Positions 33,714-45,910 of a stretch of DNA of 64,000 nt are shown one piece after another. Below the pieces are notes generated by a model. The model worked only from the letters and a program-made list of their open reading frames with translations, was not told where the DNA came from and ran no database searches. This DNA is from Arcuatula senhousia (Eukaryota; Mollusca; Bivalvia; Mytilida; Mytilidae): positions 11,751,001 to 11,815,000 of the forward strand of contig OZ020305.1 of the NCBI GenBank assembly GCA_963971305.1, given 5' to 3'. How positions within the stretch are numbered: the stretch's first letter is position 1; every line of letters starts with the position of its first letter. Made by a program: the position numbers and the translations under genes.

Positions 33714-34015
33714 TATAGGGAAAGAGCTTAGTGATATGGGAAAGAGCTTACTGATAGGGGAAAGAGCTTACTGATAGGGGAAAGGGCTTACTGATAGGGG
33801 AAAGAGCTTACTGATAGGGGAAAGAGCTTACTGATATGGGAAAGAGCTTACTGATATGGGAAAGAGCTTACTGATAGGGGAAAGAGCTTACTGATAGGGG
33901 AAAGAGCTTACTGATAGGGGAAAGAGCTTACTGATAGTGGAAAGAGCTTACTGATAGCGGAAAGAGCTTACTGATAGGGGAAAGAGATTACTGATAGGGG
34001 AAAGAGCTTACTGAA
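33714..34015 (+). repeat. 20-bp minisatellite, about 15 units
   Basis: Unit GGGGAAAGAGCTTACTGATA with single-base variants (TGGG, GTGG, GCGG starts). The paralogous array in copy 1 has about 6 units. Confidence 0.9.
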
Positions 34016-34876
34016 GAGTCTGATATGGCTATTACAGTGTTCTCACACGATCGGGAAATTGGGAAAAGGTTTTTATGTTTTTCTCTTATCCAAAAATAGC
34101 AAAAAAATATAAGGCTTTTTATAAAACCGCCCATAAAGACAATAAATTATACAGAGGTGCACGAACATTTGTAACACCAACGGGACTTGTTCATATTTAA
34201 CGCTTTATCCATTTGATTGTAACAAGGCATCTTTCAGAATACTTTTTCAATTGAGAGTGTCGGTCCCTTACAATTCTGATTTTCATGTTTTGTGTAATGA
34301 AGAACAGAAAAAAAAGCATCGTTGATTTGCTTTGGTAATGTCTATGTTAATATACTATTTGTTTTGGTGTCATATATCTGGAAGATAACGAGATGCGGAA
34401 TAGGTGACAACCAGCATATATCAACAGAAATAAAAAAAAAAGATCCGCAGTAGGAATCAGACAGCAGCCACCAATGTGACACTGTGAATATAAACAGAAG
34501 TCGCAGTTTTTGCTCCAGATTCAAAATATAGTGCAAAGGATTCAAAAACAATCCAAAAAATGTCAACGAAGCACCCCATTCTGGACTAAGAAAATAACAT
34601 AAGATGCCGCCTATAAGCTTTGACAGAGATTCCTGGCATTGGACAATGGCGGGGATTAATAATTTTTTTGTCCCCCCTCCATTTCACCATATTGATTAAC
34701 TCTTAAGTTAACACATATCAAAATAACACAATAGAAATCAAATTGATGATAGTTCAATTCAACAAAAGAGAACTTGAGACATTCAAACTACTGTAACAAG
34801 ACAAAATGAGATGTAGAGGAACTCTCTTGAGAAAACTCGCTTACTTATAGTTAAGACACCTCTTTTAAAATAAACT
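34016..34876. other. non-coding, includes a dispersed repeat
   Basis: Colinear with 12137-13220, lacking about 230 bases. The segment 34600-34862 is the paralogous member of the dispersed repeat at 12935-13205. Confidence 0.45.
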
Positions 34877-34913
34877 CTGATGAGTCCTAAATAGACGAAA
34901 TTCGCGTCATAAT
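34877..34913 (+). repeat. hammerhead ribozyme remnant, copy 2
   Basis: CTGATGA at 34877-34883, then GTCC/AGAC with one mismatch, GAAA, and GTC ending at 34908. Paralogue of 13216-13258. Core letters are kept but stem I partners are not evident. Confidence 0.6.
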
Positions 34914-36353
34914 TACTTCTCTGGAACTTTTTTTTGTAATTTTAATTTCATTTCTCATTTTCTGTACAGAACGTTGAGGTATAGGTTAAATAAAACAGGT
35001 GTAAAATTAAGAGAGTTAACAAAACTTTCATGAAGCAACGTCATTTTGATTCAGCAATAGGACTTAATTGACTTTATGCATTTTAGACCAAATAATGGCC
35101 ATACGTTTTCCATGTTTACCTTGAACATATTTCGTTCTTTTGTGTATATGTATGATTGTGTTTTGTGCTTAACTGCAACACTCAGTTTTATAAATCAGCA
35201 ATGCCTCACTGCTACAAACAAATTAAGGATGCGATTAAGAGGGTACCAAACACTTAGGCTAAAATAAAGTAAAATTGTGTCGTTTAATTTTCCTGAAAAT
35301 TTGCAAAAATATTCACTTTAATTATATAAATTCAATCACAAAAGATTTTCGCATCATAGGTTTCTTGGGAAAATTTTCGTTGAACATAATGGAGTTTCAA
35401 CATATCCGATTTTGATCAATCAGCAGCAATTTAAAGTCCAAAAGAGAAACAGCTTGCAGCCATCACTGCGACCAGTTTTTCAAACAGTTCCAGATTAAAA
35501 AGACCCGATTCCGAACATATAACAAGTGACTCAAAAACGACGGGTAGAATATCAGATTTGTTAAAATTTCTGCAAAGCTACGGACAGGCACATAAAACAT
35601 ATGTCAGGGTTAACTCTGTCGGTTGTTTCTTCGAGTACTCTAGTTTCAATCACCACTAAAGCTGTCAACTTTGTATGACCAGGTTGCGTCGCGTAACAAA
35701 AAGTAATTACATCTAGGGAAAAAAATAAATGAAAGAAGACGTTGACATTATTAGGCTTAGGTTTGGTATAAGAAAGGAAAAACAGAAAAAAACTCTAAAA
35801 TGTGATAAATAAACTTAAATACCAAAACGTATATGCTGGTTATGCTGTATATGCATATTTCAAGGAGTAGCCTCTCATCAGCAGCACTTGAAACAAGCAT
35901 TAAAAGGTAAAAAAAACGAAAAGTATTGAACGAAAAGACTCAAAACCAACATAGTGCGAACAGGAAAGCCAAATCCAGCACCGAGGATATCGACCATTTG
36001 AAGTACAAGGAAAGAAACCTAGTGTTTTATACAACGTTGAATTTTGCAATCGGAAATTTCAATGACAGAAAATATTAATATTTATTGGTAAATATAGGTG
36101 CTTTTTTCAACAATCATCAACATTTTGTTTCTATGACTAAATTATGTTTAATAGGCTGTTTTTGTGTAGATTTTAAACAATGCAACAGCAACATTTTTTT
36201 GCAACGATAAGACACCAAAGAGTTCAGACGTGGTTTAACGAAGAGCAAAGGTAAGATGCCTTTGTAATAAAAGGTCAAACTTAGCTTTTAAAGGGATACC
36301 ATAAAAAATGGGTCAAAGTTAAAAAGGATTGACAACAGATATACTTAGTTTTG
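34914..36353. other. non-coding, paralogue of 13261-14700
   Basis: No domain-bearing frame on either strand and no element ends found. Confidence 0.45.
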
Positions 36354-36633
36354 TACAGACCATTTGATTTTCGGGGGGGGGGGGCTGGGATTAAAAAAAA
36401 AATGTTCTGGCTCTGATTTTCAGCACAAAAATAGTTTGGCCAGCTTATACGGCGAAAAAAAAGTAACTGGTCCTCATTTTTGCGTATTAGAAAAAAAGGA
36501 TTTTCTGAACAAAATTTTCTAGCATTGAGTGTATGGATAAAAAAAAATAAGTTGGCCCGCGCAGCGGTCGAAAAAAAAATCCCGGCTCGGGTGAAAATCC
36601 CAGCCTCCCCCCCCAGAAAATCAAATGGTCGGT
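36354..36633. mobile_element. MITE of the GACCATTTGATT family, copy 2 only
   Basis: Left end GACCATTTGATTTTC followed by a G-run, right end C-run followed by GAAAATCAAATGGTC, about 280 bp. It is absent from the corresponding place in copy 1 (about 14,700), so it inserted after the duplication. The overlapping antiparallel ORFs of 132 residues here are the inverted repeat read as codons. Confidence 0.75.
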
Positions 36634-36654
36634 GCCTTACCTGTGCTAAAACAT

Positions 36655-38405
36655 TTACCTGCAAACAATATGGAGCCAATCAGTTACATTGTCATAGACG
36701 AATGACCAACGACCGAGAAACTTACTCGTTTACTAGATGCACCAAGACTTACGAGGCAAGAGAATTTACAAGGTCACATGATTTGTTACTTAATGGGTTA
36801 CGAGTGTACTCAATGCAACCAAGCCATTGCCGCCCAACGCCATTTAGAGTTACACCAGCAAAAAAAATGGACAAATAAGAGCAGGTCAACCGTTCCACAT
36901 GGATGATCCGAAGTCCTATTACACCATCAAACGGGAGGAGAAGAAACGAATACTCAAGTTTGGAACTTCGAGAAATCATTATACCGTTACTTTTAAAGAT
37001 TTGAAATAACAAACGTGCCTTCCATCATAAGAACAATACATGAGTTATTTGACTCCATCCTGCAAACTATCGGCGAAAATATGGAAGAACAGGTCCTCGC
37101 TAAATTGACAAATGAAATCAACTCTCTTGATATCCCGATTGCCCTTCCTATACTTCAACTCAAGGATAACTATTAAAGGAAGTAGAGAGGTTATTACAAT
37201 CCATCTAAGGGTTTGTACTGAAAGGAAGCCTAGAATTAGATATCATTCACGTAGCCATTCCTGAAAGAAACGGACGGAAACGATGCAACTATGTAAATCT
37301 TAACAAAGTCCTTAAAGACAAGCGAAGTATCATTATTGTCCAGACAAGCGCAAAAGCAATCGTAACCGATAAAGCTAGGGTCGATAAACACTCAAAGTGG
37401 GAGAGTATAGTACATGGAAAATACATGAGAGATTACTAAGCTGTACAGCTCTACGAGAAAGCAAGTGTACAAAGAGGACCATGTGGTATTAAAGAACTCA
37501 AACGATTTCATGTGATACGAGTATCTCAGGAATATCAATCATCGTTTTTTCCCTAAAAAATGTTTAAATGGAATCATTAATAAAGGACCGGAAGCTGATA
37601 AGAAGATTAGCCTATACCATCAGCACGATCATTATGAAGTCATCACTATGTCACTAGCTGTAGTCATTTTTGAAAGGTTTTTATTGCCAGACGTGTAAAC
37701 AAGGATATGATCATTTAGAAAAACATGCAAAGAAGAAAGCCTGCATCATTTGAGAAAAATATACAGGAGCCCTGTGATCATCTGTAGCCAATATGACAGG
37801 AACATTAGCGAAAAAGAGTGCTTTCAACTTCAATTAGAACAGACAAGGAAATGTAAACATGTAATACAAGTGTAAAGACTGTTGCCATACCGTCAACAAG
37901 GAACGATTGAAAAGCGATCATGTATGTGGTGACATGTACTGTCAATCATGTAAATGATACTGGGATCCAGACCACCAGTGTTAAATCATATCCATAGTTG
38001 TCAAGGAACCTTCTACATGTTCTAAGGAGCAAACTTACATCTTCTTTATTTCGAATGCACCCACGACGTCTTGAAGATTGTGAAGGATGGCGACTAGACA
38101 CCAACGGAAGGTAATCACACTGTAAAGGCAGTAAATGGGGAGCCAAGGAACATCAGCCAAACTGTGTTAATCATAAAGTCTGTACCGTCCGTATGGAAAA
38201 ACAAGTAACTTAAGAGAGTATCTGCAAAAACTGAATCTAATGACCTTTAAAGGATCCAGCATCACCAATGACTTTTGCAGCTGGTTGTTTTCTGGACACA
38301 ACAACAACGTCACCACTATTTGCCATTATTTAAAAGGATACGATTCCATCCCCGTTCTGCAATACCTATTTGACCATGAAGTTCAACAAAATACTTATGT
38401 ACTTA
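36655..38405 (+). pseudogene. type-B DNA polymerase relic (Maverick/virus-like), copy 2
   Basis: Paralogue of 14701-16385. The zinc-finger segment is recognisable at about 36795-36870 but its final ligands are altered and the frame is broken. The exonuclease-like region is better preserved here than in copy 1: frame 38240-38400 contains TNDFCSWLF and HYLKGYDSIPVLQYLF. It is cut at about 38406 by the LINE, and the continuation seen in copy 1 is deleted. Not functional. Confidence 0.75.
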
Positions 38406-40574
38406 CATACATATCCTCTCTTGGTCTTCAAGGACCCGAAAGGCCGTTGAGTATTCTACGTCACCCAAGTCTGTCACTTACTGTTGTTTTCTGCTCTCTG
38501 TCATGTATTCCATCCTATTTCATTCCTCTCTTTTTCAACAGTTCGTTTCCAGGTGTTCCTTGGTCTTCCAGCTTTTCTTTTACCTTCAGGTGTTCAGGTT
38601 AGTGCTATCTTGATGTAACTGTTATTTTCTCTACGTAGAATATAACCTATATTTCTCCATCTTAGCACTTTGATCATATGGGACAGTAGTGTGGTCTTGG
38701 TGCAGGTGTACAGATCGATGTTTGAGATCTTCTCAGGCCAATGTATTTTCAATATCTTACGTAGGTATTTACGGTAGAATGTGTCAAACCTCTCTTCGTC
38801 TTTTTTCGTTGTTGTCCATAGCTCTGCGCAGTAGAGCAGTACAGAAATAACGTTTGCATTAAAAATAGCAATTGAGTTTTGATATTTCCATACCTGAGTT
38901 AAGGCACATTACGCAGAACTTGCTAGCCCCAGTCTCCTTGTTATGTCTCTTTCGGTACCACCATTTTGTCCATGGTTGTTCCTAAGTATAGGAAGGGGTC
39001 TGTATCTTCCACCTCAGTGTTGTTTATTCTGACTTTAAGCTGGTTCTTACAGTTCATTCTCATTGTCATTGCTTTCTTGGCATTTATGTTGAGCCAAGTG
39101 TATTTTCAACATTATGTTACCTGATCGTTTTCTCTTGCAAGTCAGGGAATCTACTTGCTAATAGGTCAAGATCATCAGCATAGTCTAAGTCTTCAAGTCT
39201 GATGGTAAACTTCCATCTGATGCCTCTGCTCTTGTTGTTGGTGTTCCACATAATCCAGACAATGATGACGATGAAGAGAAAGCCTGACATAATACGACCT
39301 TGTTGCACACCAGTTTTAACTTCGAACCACTCTGATGTTTTACCGTTTTCAAGGACACAGCCTTTGATACCCATGTATATGTTCTTAAAGATGTTAACAT
39401 ATATATCAGGAACACCATAGGGTCTTAAAATTTCCCACATTCTTTCATGTATGATGCTATCGAATGCTGTCTTAAAATCTAGTTTAAGTATAATGGTGCA
39501 TTCCATTCGTGGAATTGTTTCATGATGTTACGTAGGAAAAAGACTTGCTCAGTTGTTCCATGGCCACTTCGAAAGGCTGATTGTTCGTCTCTGAGTTGTT
39601 GTTTCACTCTGTCTCTCATACGCATACGATCAATAATAATTCTAAAGAAAATCTAAGATGGAACAGATAAGAGAGATATGCCCCTCTCGCATAATGTCAA
39701 GTCACGTTTCTTGTGAATTTTAACAATCAATTATCGCTTCCAATCAGTTGGGACTTTCTGGTAGTCAATTATTCTAATAAAGAGGGAGAACAGGCATTTA
39801 GTCGATGTGCCAATGCTTTCTTTCAATAGTTCTGGATTGATGTTGTCAATATGGGCTTTTTTGCTTTTAAGGTTCTGTATTGATTTGGTGATTTCACTAA
39901 TTGTAATATTACCAGTGTTTATTGTTTCGATGGTGTGGTTGTTTTCTATATTGCAGTTGTCTGGAATTACGGTGTCCACGGCTTTGACATTCAGGACTTC
40001 CTCAAAATGCTCTTTCAGTCTATCTAAAACTTCTTCTTCTTGCATGAGTAGTTTGCCCTCTTTTGACTTCATACCCCAGGTGTTCTTTCTTCTGTTATTC
40101 TTTATTTCCCTCGTAAACTTTTGTCGCTAAATCTGTTTTGAGATGCCGCCTCTTCTGCTTTTCTGGCCAATTCTTCATGCCTTTTTCTTTTATCTGCCCT
40201 TGCTTATTTTTCTTCTTTATCTTTTTTCCTATAACGGCCTCTCTTCATCTCTTTGATTCTAGCTTGGTTTTTATTATTTTTTTCTTTTTCCTTCGTTGTT
40301 TGATGGCAGTGTAAGTTATGTCTTGGATCCATTCTTTTTCTAATACTAGTATTTCCTTGTACCCAGTATCTTATCTGTGCTTCCGATGTACACTTGTGAT
40401 ACCTTTTCCCGATGCTCGTCGATGATATCATTAGCTTCAGGAAGCTTTTGAAATCTTTTCTTAAGATCGATTTGGAACGTTAAACAAATTTTTGATTCTT
40501 CAGTTTTTCAAAGTTATAGGCTGTTCTAGTTTTCTTTCTTTGTTTAACATTTCTATTTAGTCTAAGTCTTACTT
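38406..40574 (-). mobile_element. LINE, copy 2, truncated at its 5' side
   Basis: Paralogue of the copy 1 LINE without the 1.2-kb insertion. The RT core (39506-39117) retains KLDFKTAFDS, QGRIMSGFLF and DYADDLDLLASRF. The RT lead-in is at 40072-39731. It ends abruptly inside the endonuclease domain at 40574, where a deletion and the giant transposon meet. Confidence 0.85.
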
Positions 40575-40639
40575 GGGGGTATTGATGGGGTACCCTTCAT
40601 AACGGATAACGGCTAAAAATATCGCCATATAACGGTAAC

Positions 40640-42013
40640 GGTAGCCTAAATCAACGTAACGGTTAGCTGATCTAACTTATCTTTGAAATGAAAAAAAAAA
40701 TGTTTCCATCAATATTGATACTTCGAATACAGTATAGGTAAGTAAAAAACTAAGTACTCCACGTCTTGTTGTTTTCGTACAGTATTTTGTCTTAGGTTCT
40801 CTCCTGTTGAATTGAACTTTTGTCGATTGAGTTTTACAGTGTGTTTTATATGTATGCTTTGTGCAAGCTTATCAATAGGGGGGAGGTTGGATCCAAAAAA
40901 CTAGTTTAACCCCGCCACATTTTATATGTGCCTGTCCTTAGCCAGGATACTTCGCCAAAGCCTTTGTTTGTCCTTGTCATTCTGGGTTAACTGTTCTATG
41001 TCAAGAATTGGATCTTTCGTTGATGATTCAGGTATTGGTTTAAATACTTTTGTATTGTATTATAAGTCTTGGGCCAATGCAAGACTGAAAGCAGTGACCT
41101 CTGGTCATGTTGAAGACTGCATGCTGTTTTCCGTTGTGATTTTTTGAATTGCTGTTTGTGTATGTTTATTGTGTCGCGTACAATTATTCCACATCTCAAT
41201 ATCGTCTAAGATAAGAGACGGCATTACAGACCATTACAGAGTCTAAGCATTAGTCCAGAAATACGTTCAGGATCGTGAAACACAGAGTGCGGAGACTACG
41301 CAATACAGAAATAAATGTACGATCACACCAGAGTGTATTAATAAACACATTGGAAGAAGCAGAGGTACCAATGGGGTATCCGAATGTCAAAAGTCCAAAA
41401 GGGCATAGACAAAACCAGTAAACACCAACAAGAACGGGACAAAAACAGACAACATGTAAAACACGGAAACACAAAATACTGAATATCAATCAACAACGCG
41501 AACTACGGTCGAAACAAGAGTGAACTCAGGTGCTCCGGAAGAGTAAGCAGTTTCTGCTTGCTATAGCACACCCGTCGCGGTGCTAATAGTCCATTCAGAG
41601 TGTCAAATCCGGTAAAGGAAGACAAACAAAACCCTATGTAGGGTCTACATATATTGTTATATTGAAACCCTATCTGCTAATGGATTAGTCAAAAATTATG
41701 AAAGTTATCCAATGACGGCCTGTTTGAAAAATTTGAAACAATACGATTGTAGCCAATACCCTATAGAACAAGTGTCCAAAGTTTAGTTGAAATCTGTCCA
41801 GTAGTTTTGGACAAGTTAACGTTTGTAAAAGTTTACAGACGACGACGGGCGACAGACGACGACGACAGACGCCAAGTGATTGCAATACCTTCGGCCAGGT
41901 GAGCTAAAATCATAACGAAAGAAATAATTGTTATGGGCAGACAGAAGGAATGTCAAGATGAAACAGTATAACCTCTTTTGTTCTATTCGTGGGTATATTA
42001 ACATTAAGAAATT
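40640..42013. other. left subterminal region of the giant transposon, repeat-filled
   Basis: 40750-41000 is a member of the dispersed repeat also at 17960-18240. 41355-41636 is a solo 3' end of the RT retroelement family (starts AGCAGAGGTACCAATGGGGT, also at 58337 and 62911). 41640-41915 is a repeat ending in a CGACGACGGG-rich run and GGCCAGGTGAGCTAAAA, related to 51690-52458. No gene. Confidence 0.55.
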
Positions 42014-45000
42014 CTACAGATCTAACCGCACCGCTGCCTTGATGGTTCTCCCTGATCTACTTATAAACATTTGTCCTTCTGATGAGTTTGTTTCTTTATT
42101 ACTGTCTGCAACCGATGTTTCGTCCGAATCGCTTTCGCTCTCATATTCGCTCTCCTGATCCTGATCGATCTTTCTATCATTTGTACTCTCCCTCTCGTCC
42201 TCCTCATTTGTAGTATCTGCCTCCAACATGCCATGTTTTCCTATGCAGAATTGACCACCGATCTGTGTTTTCTTTACATATAACGAAACAGGGAGTGTTC
42301 CCGCTTTGTCTTTGGTGGTTTCATCACGAACGCTCCTCTGTCGTAGGGGTCTATATGCTTCAATCCATGACTTCATAATCTTTTCGTCTTCCTTCGTTAC
42401 CTTTTGCACATCGGAGTCAAGATTCAAAATTGCTGTGATATCGGTTAACGGTGAATTCGATTTTGGTACAGGATAATACGAGTTAGGATGGGTGAAATAT
42501 TTGACCGACCAAAGTGATATTCTTTTCACGCTTTCTTTAATAATCGTGCTAAAGTCTCTTGCATAATCTAGCAGTGAAAATGTTGGATGCTTGAAGTGGG
42601 AAACTGCATGCAGGTTTTCAACTATAGATGTAAGCAAGGTTGACGCATCAACAGTAAAACTGGAACTTGGACTCTCTATATTCTCGGCAAGAATGGCTAA
42701 TCCAGACTGTAACAGTTGAAGGGACTGTTGCGTTTTGCTAGACACTGTTCCTTCAGGGCCATTTGTTACGTTTGACTTGAGCTCTTGTACTGCTTTTGCG
42801 TTTGTGACATGATCTTTGATGAATCTACAGATGTCGTCAGTACCTTTCGCCGCAGATTGCAACCTAGTATCAGGCCCTTTCTTTCCTTTTTCGTGAATTC
42901 CAAAAGCCCTGTAAAATGACCCAAGGACATTTAAAAATCTACAGGTTCCTATCATATTACTGATGAGCGCTATGCGACCGCATGATGGGTCAGTAACAAA
43001 AATCGTATGAGCTTCAGTACAGACACCAAATGGTTGTGTAAATTTGGATGTTTGCGTCGTGCCATCCTTATTACCAGTTTCACCGTTACCACCGACAACT
43101 TTCTCTTCTCCATTACAGTTCGACATGTCTACTATGCTTACATTGTGACTAATGCTGTTGCCAATGACAATTTCCTTCCCAATAATTCCTATTCCAGTTA
43201 TTCCATCCCTACGAAGAGCTATTTCGGTTACACATGTCTCTAAATCATATATGACTATCCCATTCGTATTTCCCTCTGTACTGCAAACTAACTTTGTGTC
43301 CACTTTCTTCAAATCATTCATCTTTGATATGTCGTTTAGTTTTGTAAGATGCCTTACTTCTCCCTTTATACCAACCCCATCAAATACAAGGCCAATTTCT
43401 GTCAAAGATTTCGCGATGTCATCGAAGCAAAACAGCATCTGTGAATCACCAAATATGGCAGTTGGTTCGATTGCTATGTCCAGTACTACTTCATCTTTGT
43501 TTGGGTACTGCTTAGAAACGTGTTTTAGATGTTGATTTAATCGTTCTCTCAATATACTCATTGTACCAGTTGTTGACAGGTTTCGATTGTGTAATTCTGT
43601 TTCGACTTCACGTTTGGACCTAATCTTTGAAACTTGCAATGAAACTTTATGTAAGTAGTCAATAAAGATGATCTTCCCAGGGGTCTGAGTTGTAATGAAA
43701 ATAACCCCGTCTAGATATGTGAGGTTGCCACTCAAGGGCAACTCAATCTTCTTCAGAACTTTCACATCTGCCGGGTAATGCAGTCGTACCTCCAACAACC
43801 TGCCATGTCCAGAAGCCTCGTCTGTGATGTCAACTACAAACAGAATTCCTGGTGGACCGGTACATATACCTGTAGGATGAAGGTAGTTACCGGGTATGTT
43901 ACTATTCCAGTATCTGTATGTTTCTGGAACAATAGTATGGATGACGAACTCCACCGAGCTAAGTAGATCCAGGACTGGTGTGTGTGTCAACCGGAGAATA
44001 GGTTCTACCGCCATCCTATCTTTATTTCTTACACATTCCAGTGACAACATATCTCGCAGAGAAGTCTTCAATTTGGCATCACCATTATCTCTCAATGTTC
44101 GAACAAGTACAAGATTCGTTCTACAATTTTCTATTATGATGAACCAATTTGCCCAACTACACTTTAAACTTTTCCCGAGATGAACACAGTCTGGTAACAT
44201 TGTGGCCTGTCGTAATGAAGGATGATTCTCCCTGATGTCACCAAAACTTGCCATCACTTGCTTGTTATGTTCCTCGCAATCAGTTACAACAACAAATACA
44301 GTTATTCTGACACATTTAATGCCTAGTTCTACACATTTATCACATGACCTTAAGGCGGGCATCCAACTTTTTTGTCCAATTTCTTTGCATTTTTGACAAA
44401 CTGATTTCTTCTCCCAACAGTCACCACAAATACTTCGACAAATATCTTGGACGGCTTCTTTATCAAGTACAACTGTTTTTTCTCTGATGTTTTGATTCAG
44501 ACAACTAGAACATATCTGTGTGCATTTGACTGACTCTAAAAACAATTCTTTCATCTGTTGGCCATTAAATGACTTTGGTAAGTAGTGAACACCAATAGGC
44601 ATACTGGCACCATTATCTAGCGTAGTAAGGAAAGAGACGTCTGCTTCAGTGGCAATCTTTGATCTCAATGAATCATTATCTGGGATAGGATGTTGTTTGA
44701 TATAGTTGACATCAAGGGCATGGGTTAATCCTGCAATTACATGGTGGGTTGAATCATACTCAAGACCCGGTTTCAAAGCGGTACCATCAGCAGCCAGACA
44801 GCATGGAACTACATGTACAATTTCGGAGGGGAACAATGGTGATGTAACTGCTCTCTCCATCTGAACTGTTTGGTAGAATGCTCTTAGAAGAGGTGCGTAA
44901 ATTCCGCTCTCAAGTGTAAATCCTGCTTGGCATTTGCGTAAAGCATAGGGTGATGGACCGCATAGGTTGAAATCCGAAAGAGACTGACATACCTTTGTTC

Positions 45001-45248
45001 CTCCTTTACCAGTTCCAATAAACCCTGGACCTCTTACGAAATTGTAGGTTTTTTGTCCACCAAGATATTTAACGGTATTGAAAAATTCTAAAACCTCTTG
45101 GTTCCATTGAAATTGTTCATTGTCAGATTTTAATGAGAATGCGGAGATGTCATTCAAATACTTAAAGATAAAGGAGTCCGGTTCCAGTTTTCCAGCACTT
45201 ATACTGTCTTGTATCCGTTTTGCAAGTGGGTGAGGGTCTTCAAAGACT
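42014..45248 (-). CDS. transposase-like protein, terminal exon (Cys cluster, SAP-like, NHL propeller)
   Basis: The open frame runs through 45248, where TTTCAG forms a splice acceptor, to the TAG stop at 42014-42016. It is about 1,077 codons. An ATG-less 1,047-residue frame starting at TTG 45157 is internal, so I use the splice site instead. Counting from 45157: AADGTALKPG at 122-131 and TDCEEHN at 292-298 as possible DDE-type acidic positions; a zinc-type cysteine cluster at 212-282; D-x2-H-x2-K (PDCVHLGKSLKCSWANW) at 322-338, a motif class known from P-element/THAP9-like transposases; a SAP-like helix pair at 518-545; an NHL-type repeat at about 687-735 within a longer propeller-like region (about 405-740); an acidic tail; and C-terminal SRSGRTIKAAVRLDL. 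I infer a transposase of unfamiliar type; a domesticated host gene is the alternative. Confidence 0.8.
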
Positions 45249-45296
45249 CTGAAAGTAATATATTGCAGAAATTGTTTTTTTTCATATTTGATAAGA

Positions 45297-45464
45297 CACC
45301 CGGGTCAACGTCGTTGTAAAATCGGTGCGTTGCAGTGTGAAGAAACAATATGACCTTTAACACAGTGCAGATGAGCACCGTGCTAAAGGCTACATTTTTT
45401 CTTCACATTGCAACGCACCGATTTCGCGACTTCCATTGACTTCACAACGACCTTGACCCGGGTG
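45297..45464. mobile_element. 168-bp MITE inside an intron of the transposon gene
   Basis: Ends CACCCGGGTCAACGTCGTTGT and its near-complement; further inside, ATCGGTGCGTTGCA-type arms pair again. Flanked by AAGA at 45293-45296 and 45465-45468. It lies wholly in the intron 45249-45745, so it leaves splicing signals intact. Confidence 0.85.
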
Positions 45465-45745
45465 AAGATGGTGCCAAGTCTGTTAATTGAAAACTAAGAT
45501 TTGTGTGTTGGGGGTTGTTTGTGTGTGTGTGTGTAAATATTGTTGTTTCAGGACCAGCTTCAGTTGTATGAGTTAGAGAGACATAATACAAAAGAATGTG
45601 TTTAGCCGACACAATTTTCTCTGCATTCTAACATCTAAGTGGATAAAACCTTGTATTAAAAAAACCTTTTCACCCTAATTTTCTTCAATATTAACTTTGA
45701 AGGTCCCAAATAAATTTGTTATCAGAGTATAGGACACAAACTTAC

Positions 45746-45910
45746 ACATTCGAGAAACACAAATCATCATCGTCTGATGTACAAGAACTTGTATCTGCAT
45801 ATTCAGAATCGGTGACTATATCCGCTATGTCATTTGCTGAGGGTCTGACGGTCAAAGAGTCGTCAGTTTGCTTAGATTCAATTGTCTCATCATCATCGAA
45901 GAATTCATCA
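45746..45910 (-). CDS. transposase-like gene, penultimate exon (acidic)
   Basis: 165 bp bounded by an acceptor (TTTCTTTTTAAG on the minus strand, AG at 45911-45912) and a donor (GTAAGT, from 45745 downward). It encodes an Asp/Glu/Ser/Thr-rich segment with runs such as FFDDDETIE and TSDDDDLCFSN. Both ends are in phase 2 and join the 42014-45248 exon without a frame break. The intron to the next exon upstream now contains the 7-kb nested element. Confidence 0.75.

Noticed and set aside
36281..36878. Pair of antiparallel 132-residue ORFs
   Set aside because: Produced by the inverted repeat of a MITE plus adjoining polymerase relic sequence.
45157..45157. Start of the large minus-strand protein at 45157
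   Set aside because: The codon is TTG and the frame is open upstream to a good splice acceptor (exon edge 45248) that joins in phase with an upstream exon.
42014..45248. Large protein as an ordinary host TRIM/NHL gene
   Set aside because: The gene lies within TIRs and a target duplication, is absent from the empty paralogous site, and lacks B-box and coiled-coil regions; a domesticated gene is not excluded but is less likely.
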